Below the pieces are notes generated by a model. That model was not told the DNA's origin and ran no database searches. It saw nothing but the letters and a program-made list of their open reading frames with translations. 38,553 nt of DNA, from positions 1 to 38,553 of the forward strand of contig NZ_FUWU01000023.1 of the NCBI RefSeq assembly GCF_900167415.1. The letters run 5' to 3'. Positions 32,335-38,553 of this stretch are shown piece after piece. This DNA is from Fibrobacter intestinalis (GTDB taxonomy: Bacteria; Fibrobacterota; Fibrobacteria; Fibrobacterales; Fibrobacteraceae). How positions within the stretch are numbered: the stretch's first letter is position 1; each line of letters opens with the position of its first letter. The position numbers and the translations under genes are program-made.

Positions 32335-34269
32335 TTAGTGTCTGCCGAATCTTCTGGTTTTGCGGAATGGCCTGTCGTCGCGTTCGCGGAAAGGTCTGTC
32401 GTGGGAATCCCGCTTTCCGTGTCGGCGTTCCTTGCGGCTGATGGAATCCCGATGGCGCTTCTCGCCAAAAGAAGGGCGCTCTTTGGGAAACGGCTTGTCG
32501 TCCGTCATCAGTCGGAATTTTGTCGGGTAGCCGCGGATAGTCATTTCTTCGAGAATGAGCTTGATTTCCGGAGCAAGGCCTTCGGGCAGTTCCACGGTAC
32601 TGAAGCGGTCGAACAGCTTGATACGTCCGATTTCCGAAGATTCCATTCCCGATTCGCCGGCAATCGCCCCGACAATATCCCGCGGGGAAACGTGATCCCT
32701 TTTTCCCACTCCCAAGTAGTAGCGTTCAAATCCGGCTTCGACGCCGTTTTCGTTTTCCTCTCGGCGGCCTCGTTCGGCTCTGTCTTCTTTAGGGCCGTTC
32801 CCGAATTTGTCTTCGCGCGCTTTTTTGCGTTCTTCGCGGAGGGGAACCGATTTGATGTCGGGAAGATCGGTGGGGAAAATGGGTTGCCCGGCCTGAGCCA
32901 GCTTGGTGACCGCTGCGGCGATTTCGAGTGCGGGGATGCCCTTTTCTTCTACCAGCTTTTCAATCAGGTTGCGGAATTCTTCCAGATTTCCCGCATCGAT
33001 GGTGTCGAACACTTTTTGCTTGAAAGCGTTTACGCGGTGTTCGCTAATCTGTTCTCCGGTCGGAACTTCCATCGGGTCGATAGCCTTGCGCGTCGCCTTT
33101 TCGATCATTTTGAGCAGACGTCTTTCGCGCGGAGTAATGAAAAGAATGGCATTGCCTTCGCGTCCGGCGCGGGCGGTTCTACCAATCCGGTGGACGTAAG
33201 ATTCCGTATCGTAGGGGATGTCGTAGTTGATGACATGGGAAATGCGTTCCACGTCCAGCCCTCGGGCGGCCACGTCTGTCGCGACGACAATATCGATTTT
33301 GCCTTCTTTCAAGCGGTTGATCGTTCTTTCCCGGAGGGTCTGCGCCAGATCTCCGCTGAGCGGGGCGGCATTGAATCCGCGGGCTTCCAGACGTTCGGCG
33401 ACTTCGGCAGTCGATTGCTTGGTGCGAACGAAAATAATCACACCGTCATAGGTTTCGCCCTCGAGAACGCGGGTCAGTGCTTCCATTTTCTGCTCGGAGC
33501 GGATGGTCAGGTAGCGTTGGCGCACTTTATCTACGGTTGCCGTCTTGGCTTCGATGCACGCCTCTTCGTATTTGCCGAGGTAACGTTCGATAATTTTTTT
33601 GACATTTGCCGGCATGGTCGCGCTAAAAAGTCCGCGCTGCGCTTCGGCGGGGATTTTGGATAGGATTTCTTCCACTTCGTCCATAAATCCCATGTCGAGC
33701 ATTTCGTCGGCTTCGTCCAGAACGACGGCCTGCACATTTTCCAGGCTGATGGTCTTGCGCTTCAGATGGTCGATAAGGCGGCCGGGAGTCGCAACGACAA
33801 TTTGCGGAGTCCTTTTCAGGGCGCGGAGCTGGATGCCGATGTCCTGCCCGCCATAAACGGGGACAATGTGCACTTGAGGCATTGCAACGGCAAAATGCTG
33901 GATGGCTTCGGCGACTTGGATGGCCAGTTCGCGGGTCGGCGAAAGAACGAGCATGGAAGTTTCGTTCTTTTTAAAGGCGATGCGGGAAAGGAGCGGGAGG
34001 GTGAAAGCGGCGGTTTTGCCGGTTCCCGTCTGCGCGGTTCCCAAAAGATTTTTTCCGGAGAGGAAAATAGGAATCGCTTTGGCTTGAATAGGCGAAGGCG
34101 TTTCGTAACCCGCCTTTTGAACCCCTTCCAATACTTCGGCGGAGAGTCCTAAATCGCTGAATTTCAGGCTTTTTTCGCTGGAATCCGAATTTTCTTGTTG
34201 AATGGCTGTGCTGTTTGGATCAAGGACTTCTTGACCGGGGAGATTATTGGGATTTTCAATTTGTGTCAT
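32335..34269 (-). CDS. deaD: DEAD-box ATP-dependent RNA helicase (DeaD/CsdA type)
   Basis: A 644-residue RNA helicase for ribosome assembly and RNA unwinding. The Q motif region is FSDLGLS...YETPSPIQ (37-62). AQTGTGKT (79-86) is motif I, followed by PTRELA, TPGRL, DEAD, SAT, and the C-terminal helicase motifs ARGLD and HRIGRTAR. Residues ~540-600 look like a DbpA-type RNA-binding domain (RYYLGVGKRDHVSPRDIVGAI...IGRIKLFDRFSTVELP). The tail is rich in Arg, Phe, Asp and Lys (DRPFRERDDRPFRKTRRFGRH), like the N-terminus of the TrmH-type protein at 20294. Promoter -35 TTACAA and -10 TATATT are visible with only 9 nt between -10 and ATG, and no ribosome site. Confidence 0.95.
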   Translation of the reverse strand: MTQIENPNNLPGQEVLDPNSTAIQQENSDSSEKSLKFSDLGLSAEVLEGVQKAGYETPSPIQAKAIPIFLSGKNLLGTAQTGTGKTAAFTLPLLSRIAFKKNETSMLVLSPTRELAIQVAEAIQHFAVAMPQVHIVPVYGGQDIGIQLRALKRTPQIVVATPGRLIDHLKRKTISLENVQAVVLDEADEMLDMGFMDEVEEILSKIPAEAQRGLFSATMPANVKKIIERYLGKYEEACIEAKTATVDKVRQRYLTIRSEQKMEALTRVLEGETYDGVIIFVRTKQSTAEVAERLEARGFNAAPLSGDLAQTLRERTINRLKEGKIDIVVATDVAARGLDVERISHVINYDIPYDTESYVHRIGRTARAGREGNAILFITPRERRLLKMIEKATRKAIDPMEVPTGEQISEHRVNAFKQKVFDTIDAGNLEEFRNLIEKLVEEKGIPALEIAAAVTKLAQAGQPIFPTDLPDIKSVPLREERKKAREDKFGNGPKEDRAERGRREENENGVEAGFERYYLGVGKRDHVSPRDIVGAIAGESGMESSEIGRIKLFDRFSTVELPEGLAPEIKLILEEMTIRGYPTKFRLMTDDKPFPKERPSFGEKRHRDSISRKERRHGKRDSHDRPFRERDDRPFRKTRRFGRH

Positions 34270-34278
34270 CGGGGGAGC

Positions 34279-34307
34279 AATATAGAAATAGATGGCTTTT
34301 TTTGTAA
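34279..34307 (-). promoter_or_regulatory. promoter of the DEAD-box helicase gene
   Basis: On the minus strand, -35 TTACAA (complement of 34302-34307) and -10 TATATT (complement of 34279-34284) are separated by exactly 17 bp. The predicted start is about 3 nt before the ATG at 34269, so the mRNA is probably leaderless. This is the clearest sigma-70-like promoter I see in the window. Confidence 0.65.
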
Positions 34308-34353
34308 GCCCCTAGGAATTTTTAAAAATTTTTGTAAATTTGGTTCTACCAAC

Positions 34354-34442
34354 GGAGAGATGTCGGAGTTGGTCGATCGAGACGGTCTCGAAAACCGTAG
34401 ACTCCTTTTCGGGGTCCGAGGGTTCGAATCCCTCTCTCTCCT
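34354..34442 (+). tRNA. tRNA-Ser (anticodon CGA)
   Basis: An 89-nt class II tRNA. The acceptor stem GGAGAGA pairs with TCTCTCC. The anticodon arm ACGGT, loop CTCGAAA, ACCGT gives anticodon CGA (UCG codons). A long variable arm is present (ACTCC...GGGGT), and the T arm is GAGGG/TTCGAAT/CCCTC. The base at the discriminator position (34442) is T, where bacterial tRNA-Ser normally has G, and CCA is not encoded. A strong terminator follows directly. Confidence 0.95.
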
Positions 34443-34445
34443 CGC

Positions 34446-34478
34446 AAAAAAGGTCCTGGATTCCGGGATCTTTTTTTT
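34446..34478 (+). terminator. terminator of tRNA-Ser
   Basis: An A6-GGTCC arm pairs with GGGATC-T8 around a short loop, ending in eight T residues (34471-34478). It begins 4 nt after the tRNA gene. Confidence 0.85.
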
Positions 34479-34603
34479 ATTGTTTTTAGAATGGGGGATG
34501 ATAACAAATTCTATTCGATTTGCTTGTAATCGCTTTGCTTATCCAAGTATCTCGCAGTCTGCAAGAAAAATTCACTGCATGAAGAAACATTTCATTTTGA
34601 AAA

Positions 34604-34684
34604 TGAGTTCACCTTGTGAAAGAAAATATCCCGTTTGAAAAAAAATAATTGCGAGCATTTGGTGGCAGATTGTATATAAATCCC
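34604..34684 (+). promoter_or_regulatory. dispersed promoter-like element, copy C
   Basis: TGAGTTCACCTT (34604), 31 nt, AATTGCGAG (34647), then TATATAAATCCC at the end: the same layout as copy B at 29749 without gaps. The nearest downstream reading frame on this strand is only a short remnant at 34701, so here the element may drive an unrecognised small gene or be left without a target. Confidence 0.5.
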
Positions 34685-34700
34685 ATTATTTTTCATTAAA

Positions 34701-34868
34701 GTGATTTTTTTAAGGAGACGATCGAATATTTTATTGGATAAAGATTTTAATCGTTACGCAAAATATCCTTGTTATGCAAGTGTCAATTTTAGGACTTGGG
34801 AACATTGGGGGAAACGCTCAAATAGGAAGTCAGCATTATTTCCGCTTGAGAGTTTCCACCCACTTTAA
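34701..34868 (+). pseudogene. short open frame, possible gene remnant
   Basis: From GTG 34701 to the TAA ending at 34868 the frame encodes 55 residues containing YAKYPCYASVNFRTWEHWGK and ending SALFPLESFHPL, which reads like part of a real protein (Trp, Tyr, Phe and Cys rich) rather than random translation. AAGGAG lies at 34712-34717 but no start codon follows at a proper distance. I do not recognise the family. It may be a decayed gene end or a small gene with an unusual start. Confidence 0.3.
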
Positions 34869-34878
34869 AAATCATCGT

Positions 34879-35229
34879 TTATTGGTGGAAAATTTTGGCG
34901 ACGATGGTCCATTTGCCGTCGATTTTTACAAGCGAATGGAAATCCGTGAATGATAATCCGTGCCAGTTTTCCAACACGACGCGCACCGTTGCCGCAGTGC
35001 CCACTATTTCAACGACATCCATTTGGGCTTTCGTTTCGGGTGCCGCGCCGAGCTGCCGGATAGCCTCGTAGAGATTTTCGATACTTCCCGCTGAAAGTTC
35101 TCCATTCAGGTAGCCGAACATGACAGCCTTCTTGTGAAAGGCTTTTTGTGCTTGTTCCACGTTTCCGGTGGCGCAGCCGTTCACATATTGCATGACGACT
35201 TCACGGATTTCTTGATAATCACGAATCAT
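34879..35229 (-). CDS. NTF2-like (lumazine-binding-2-type) protein, 116 aa
   Basis: A cystatin-like alpha+beta barrel protein: MIRDYQEIREVVMQYVNGCATGNVEQAQKAFHKKAVMFG at the start, and ATVRVVLENWHGLSFTDFHSLVKIDGKWTIVAKIF at the end, as in Lumazine_bd_2/SnoaL-like proteins. Function is unknown: small-molecule binding or an enzyme of secondary metabolism. A strong AAGGAG ribosome site lies 6 nt before the ATG. It is divergent from the HxlR regulator gene at 35382, and such neighbours are typically the regulator's target. Confidence 0.85.
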   Translation of the reverse strand: MIRDYQEIREVVMQYVNGCATGNVEQAQKAFHKKAVMFGYLNGELSAGSIENLYEAIRQLGAAPETKAQMDVVEIVGTAATVRVVLENWHGLSFTDFHSLVKIDGKWTIVAKIFHQ

Positions 35230-35381
35230 AGGTTACTCCTTTTGAATTTTGAAACTTGTCGTAAGACGCTTGCAAAATAGGTTGTGATGATTGTCCGCAC
35301 AAGTCTCGAAACTTTATTCCAATACCGAAAAATTATTGGAGGTATATGTTTTGCTTTAGGGTTATTCTATTTTAAGAATCC

Positions 35382-35732
35382 ATGTACGAAAGAAAAAATC
35401 CTATTGATTTGAATTGCCCCTTGCGATTGACCATGAGCCTGATGAACTCCAAATGGAAGACCTGTATTTTGGATGCTTTGCGAAACAGGACAATGCGACC
35501 AAGTGAATTGCACAAGACGCTGTCCGATGCCACGCCCCGGGTTCTCGATTTGCAATTAAAAGAATTGGTGGAAGACGGCTTGTTGCAAAAGACTGTTTAT
35601 CCTGAAGTGCCGCCACGTTCAGAGTATTCGATAACGCCGTTGGGAGCTACATTGTTTCCCATAATTGACGCGATGATTGCGTGGGGAGAAAATAACGCGG
35701 AATTTTTCAAAAAGAAATTTGGGAAGAAATAG
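35382..35732 (+). CDS. HxlR-family transcriptional regulator
   Basis: A 116-residue winged-helix (MarR-like) protein. The family pattern is clear: CPLRLTMSLMNSKWKTCILDALRNRTMRPSELHKTL then LDLQLKELVEDGLLQKTVYPEVPPRSEYSITPLG. It forms a dimer that binds DNA and usually responds to redox or aldehyde stress; Cys17 near the N-terminus is in the HxlR sensor position. It has a 152-bp intergenic region with the divergent NTF2-like gene. An inverted pair ACTTGT (35254-35259) and ACAAGT (35299-35304) could be an operator, but the spacing is wide. A TATTTT box lies 8 nt before the ATG. Confidence 0.92.
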   Translation: MYERKNPIDLNCPLRLTMSLMNSKWKTCILDALRNRTMRPSELHKTLSDATPRVLDLQLKELVEDGLLQKTVYPEVPPRSEYSITPLGATLFPIIDAMIAWGENNAEFFKKKFGKK

Positions 35733-35758
35733 CACTGCGCTCACAAACGTCCGACTTT

Positions 35759-36709
35759 TTACAACGACGTCAAATAGGCATACACGCTGGCTGATAGGCG
35801 GGAAATCGCTTCGGCGGCCAGGGTTTCGTTTCCTTGGATGTCTTTGACAAATACGGCGAGTGAGTAGTGGATATCGTTGGGCAGCTGGATATAGGCGATA
35901 TCATTGTGGGCAGCGAGGATTCCTTTTTCATTGGTATAGCCCGAACCTGTTTTGTGTGCGATGACGACTCCTTCTTTGTCCAATAACGGAGCGACGATTC
36001 GGTCTTTGCCGGTCGTGCATTCTTGCAGAGTATTTGTAATGAAATTTTGTTTTTCTCTGCTGACCAGAGAGTCGTTGAAAAGGCGGTTCATCAGCATGGC
36101 GGCACCGAGCGGGGACGTATAATTGGCGTATGCTTTGTCGTGATTTGCGGACATTTCCTTTTCGGTAAAGGCGATTTGGAAACTGGCGCGGGGAATGATT
36201 GAGGCGATGAAACTGTCTGTTTGGGAGACATCCACAAATTTTTGGAACAGGAGATTGCTGGCGTTGTTGTCGCTTTGCGTGAGAGTATAGCGCAAAAGAT
36301 TTTTCACCGTCAGAGAAAATTCGGGCTCGGGATGCTCTTTCAGCATGGGACTCCATGTGAGGGGATCGAGTTCTTCTCTTTGGATGGTGATGGATGAATC
36401 GAGGGAAAAATTTTGGCGGTCGAAAACGTTGCACAGGGCTAACGCTTGATGTACTTTGAACACGCTCATCATCGGGTAAACGGGCTTGTCGTGAACGGCG
36501 ATCGTGTCGGAGTTGTTGATGATGGCGGCCACGCCGATTTCTCCCGGATACTCCGAGGCGATTTTTGAAAGGGTGTCTGTCAAGCTCTGGAGCTGGAATT
36601 TCGAAGCGCTATTTTGTGCGGACCGGTGCTGTCTCCCTATTGCCGTGGCAATCAAAGCGATTCCGAGGATGCCGAGTATGAAAATCCAGAATTTCATTTT
36701 TTTTGTCAT
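35759..36709 (-). CDS. class A beta-lactamase (subclass A2-like)
   Basis: A secreted or membrane-anchored serine beta-lactamase of 316 residues. The N-terminal hydrophobic segment (residues 6-24) is a signal or anchor. Active-site motifs: SVFK (82-85, Ambler S70-x-x-K73), SDN (146-148, S130-D131-N132), EMSAN (185-189, E166 and N170) and KTG (253-255, K234-T235-G236). The context MMSVFKVHQALAL and the EKEM...HDKAYANYTSP block are like the CfxA/CepA-type enzymes of Bacteroidota, which hydrolyse cephalosporins. Spectrum cannot be predicted here. It is convergent with the HxlR gene, and no regulator or mobile-element sequence flanks it. Confidence 0.93.
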   Translation of the reverse strand: MTKKMKFWIFILGILGIALIATAIGRQHRSAQNSASKFQLQSLTDTLSKIASEYPGEIGVAAIINNSDTIAVHDKPVYPMMSVFKVHQALALCNVFDRQNFSLDSSITIQREELDPLTWSPMLKEHPEPEFSLTVKNLLRYTLTQSDNNASNLLFQKFVDVSQTDSFIASIIPRASFQIAFTEKEMSANHDKAYANYTSPLGAAMLMNRLFNDSLVSREKQNFITNTLQECTTGKDRIVAPLLDKEGVVIAHKTGSGYTNEKGILAAHNDIAYIQLPNDIHYSLAVFVKDIQGNETLAAEAISRLSASVYAYLTSL

Positions 36710-36958
36710 AGCCAGAAAAATAATGTTTATACGGATTTGAAAAAAGGCGAATTTTGATGGGTGAAAAATTTTGCCTGCGCTTGCGAGGTTTGTGGTCCGA
36801 TTTTAAAAGTGCCATTACGAGGGAGAGTGCCGCGTCTCCCCATTTTTCATTAACCTCTATTTTCTAATCACTAAAAATCATCAAGGCCATTTTCCGAGGT
36901 CGCCATAATGAAATCCTTGGCGTTCAAAAAATGGCGTCTGATATGAGTAGGGAAAATT

Positions 36959-38149
36959 CTAGACCAGCCTGCTCCCAAAGGATTCGTGCCAGGGAAGTCC
37001 CCATTTGCCGATTTCTTCCATAAACGGATCCGGGTCGAATTGTTCCATATTGAAAACGCCCTTGCCGCTCCACTTGCCGGAAAGCATCATGGCGCCGCCG
37101 AGCATAACGGGAACGCCTGTCGTGTAGCTGACCGCCTGGGCTTTGACTTCTTTAAAACATTCCGCATGGTCGCAGACGTTGTAAATGAAGTACGTTTGCG
37201 GCTTGCCGTCCTTGGTTCCGGTGAGCTGGCAGCCGATGCAGGTTTTTCCCGTGTAATTCTGTCCGAGGGTCCCCGGTTCCGGAAGCAAAGCTTTCAAAAA
37301 TTCCAGCGGGATGATTTTGTGCCCTTGGAACTCTACCGGATCAATACGGGTCATGCCCACGTCTTCGAGGACCCGGAGATGCGTCAGGTATTCCTGCCCG
37401 AAGGTCATCCAGAAGCGGGCCTGCTTGATTTCGGGAATGTGCTTTACCAGGGATTCCAGCTCTTCGTGCCAGAGCAAATAGCTTTCGCGCGGGCCGACTT
37501 GCGGATAATCGACGCTTTTATGCTCGGACATGGGCGGAATTTCGTGGAAGTCGCCGTCTTTGTAGAATTTGCCGTTCTGGGTGATTTCGCGGATGTTGAT
37601 TTCCGGGTTGAAATTGGTCGCAAAAGCCTGACCGTGATTGCCCGCATTGCAATCCACAATGTCGAGGGTGTCTATGGTGTCGAAGTGGTGCTTTTTGGCG
37701 TAGGCGGTATAGACGTTGGTAACGCCGGGGTCGAAGCCCGAACCGAGAAGCGCCATGATCCCGGCTTCCTTGAATCGGTCGTGATAGGCCCATTGCCAGG
37801 AGTATTCAAAGTGCGCTTTGTCTTTGGGTTCGTAGTTGGCCGCGTCGAGGTAATTGACGCCCTCGGCAAGGCAAGCGTCCATAATGGGCAAATCCTGATA
37901 GGGAAGCGCGACGTTCAGCACGAGTTCCGGATGGAAATCCCGGATGAGGGCGGCGACTTCTGCGGCGTTGTCCGCATCGACTTTTGCCGTGTGGACGGGT
38001 ATGTTTTTAATATCCTGGGCGATGGCGTCGCATTTGGATTTCGTCCTGCTGGCGAGAAGGATTTCGGAATAGACGGCGGAATTTTGCGCGCATTTACGGA
38101 CGACGACATTGGAAACGCCTCCGGCGCCGATAATCAATACCTTGGACAT
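36959..38149 (-). CDS. saccharopine dehydrogenase family, likely carboxynorspermidine dehydrogenase
   Basis: A 396-residue NAD(P)-dependent oxidoreductase with a Rossmann start (SKVLIIGAGGVSNVV, glycines 8, 10, 11). The segments LASRTKSKCDAIAQDI, LNVALPYQDLPIMDACLAEGVNYLDAANYEP and LLGSGFDPGVTNVYTAYA match the Lys9-like carboxynorspermidine synthases that make norspermidine or spermidine from aspartate semialdehyde and a diamine. A lysine-pathway role is the alternative. The decarboxylase partner is not in the window. ATG at 38149 is chosen because GGAGTG lies ~8 nt upstream; the frame reaches 38278 without similarity. A TATATT box lies upstream, near 38185. Confidence 0.85.
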   Translation of the reverse strand: MSKVLIIGAGGVSNVVVRKCAQNSAVYSEILLASRTKSKCDAIAQDIKNIPVHTAKVDADNAAEVAALIRDFHPELVLNVALPYQDLPIMDACLAEGVNYLDAANYEPKDKAHFEYSWQWAYHDRFKEAGIMALLGSGFDPGVTNVYTAYAKKHHFDTIDTLDIVDCNAGNHGQAFATNFNPEINIREITQNGKFYKDGDFHEIPPMSEHKSVDYPQVGPRESYLLWHEELESLVKHIPEIKQARFWMTFGQEYLTHLRVLEDVGMTRIDPVEFQGHKIIPLEFLKALLPEPGTLGQNYTGKTCIGCQLTGTKDGKPQTYFIYNVCDHAECFKEVKAQAVSYTTGVPVMLGGAMMLSGKWSGKGVFNMEQFDPDPFMEEIGKWGLPWHESFGSRLV

Positions 38150-38273
38150 TTTACACTCCATTGAAAGGGTTCCGGGAACAAATATATTATTTTCCGTTTT
38201 TTGCAAAATGGAAAATTTCCATTCGTAATCGTGTCCCGAGGGGAAAATTATGGCGACAATTCTTTGGATAGCC

Positions 38274-38396
38274 GTCATAGCGAACGAAGTTATATGACAG
38301 TTGCCGATTTAGTGGAGTTGGCCTCTATGGGGAGAAGCCATCTGTTTAGCCGGCGAGATTGCCGCGTCATTCACTACGTTCATTCCTCGCAATGAC
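38274..38396. repeat. two imperfect palindromes (GTCAT...ATGAC boxes)
   Basis: GTCATA (38274-38279) with TATGAC (38293-38298), and GTCATT (38366-38371) with AATGAC (38391-38396). The second, on the minus strand, contains GTCATTGCGAGGAATGA and GACGCGGCAATC, a common bacterial intergenic repeat sequence. Between them nothing coding is evident. Confidence 0.6.
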
Positions 38397-38406
38397 GGTT
38401 TTTTCA

Positions 38407-38553
38407 CTACTGGCCATCCTTCTTTTTTTCTGAAGACCGCTTCTCCTTTTCCTTTGCAAGGGAATCCAGATAGTTCCGCCGGTGCTTCTGGTAATAGGGC
38501 GAAAGGGAATCGATCAAATCCTTGAACTGGATTGTGTCCAGCGGATACTTGTA
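38407..38553 (-). CDS. unknown protein, C-terminal part (cut by window edge)
   Basis: An open frame enters from the right edge and ends with a TAG at 38407-38409. The visible 48 residues (YKYPLDTIQFKDLIDSLSPY...KHRRNYLDSLAKEKEKR) are charged and helical, with a Lys/Glu-rich end, and codon use like other genes here. There is no family assignment. It is upstream of the dehydrogenase at 36959 on the same strand, 257 nt away. Confidence 0.6.
   Translation of the reverse strand, partial: YKYPLDTIQFKDLIDSLSPYYQKHRRNYLDSLAKEKEKRSSEKKKDGQ

Noticed and set aside
34195-34638. A 147-codon frame covering tRNA-Ser
   Set aside because: It runs through the tRNA and its terminator and out of the helicase gene on the other strand; a chance frame.
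36821-36840. GGGAGA/TCTCCC hairpin as a terminator
   Set aside because: It is not followed by a T-run on the strand where a gene ends, so its role is unclear.

Overview
The window looks like chromosome of a Fibrobacter-type bacterium (phylum Fibrobacterota). The best pointers are a TIGR02147-family gene, a family I know mainly from Fibrobacter, coupled to a lipoprotein gene; a family-2 carbohydrate esterase; a diguanylate cyclase with a carbohydrate-binding-like sensor; and many lipoproteins. No rRNA or ribosomal-protein genes are present, so the assignment rests on gene families and is an inference. Most genes are housekeeping and lie in tight, translationally coupled operons (ATGA overlaps).

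Layout. 1-313 is the tail of a DDE transposase. 499-5410 (+) is ftsX, an EnvC-like murein hydrolase activator, holB and recJ. 5430-7420 (-) holds an unknown gene, tRNA-Leu(UAA) and a protoporphyrinogen-oxidase-type gene. 7421-8005 is intergenic, with a promoter-like dispersed element and a 14-bp tandem repeat. 8006-14980 (+) is one run of nine closely spaced genes: hisE, hisG, EAL-HDOD, recR, engB, mlaE, mlaF, mlaD and a TPR-like secreted protein. 15000-18660 is a visibly AT-rich island with a lipoprotein carrying HExxH and a complete EcoRV-like restriction-modification pair. 18653-24374 (-) is ispA-dxs-trmH-pyrF plus an unknown membrane-anchored protein. 24455-29549 (-) is accessory, with lipoproteins, the TIGR02147 gene, a diguanylate cyclase and a CE2-type esterase. 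29851-32283 holds an orphan c-type cytochrome, a secreted unknown protein and aroC. 32335-34478 holds a DEAD-box RNA helicase and tRNA-Ser(CGA). 34879-38149 holds an NTF2-like/HxlR divergent pair, a class A beta-lactamase and a saccharopine/carboxynorspermidine dehydrogenase. A cut gene runs off the right edge.

Functional links. FtsX and the EnvC-like protein should act together in septal peptidoglycan splitting. Dxs and IspA supply isoprenoid precursors up to farnesyl diphosphate. MlaE, MlaF, MlaD and the TPR-like protein form an outer-membrane lipid transport module. The restriction enzyme and methylase form a self-contained selfish or defence unit.

The signals I rate highest are: the EcoRV-like pair in tandem R-then-M order, with its own predicted target in codons 3-4 of the nuclease gene; a roughly 43-bp intergenic element, extending to about 80 bp in two copies, seen three times with invariant spacing and ending in a promoter-like box; several genes whose -10 boxes lie only 6-10 nt before the ATG, suggesting leaderless mRNAs; and the jelly-roll-like sensor on the diguanylate cyclase.
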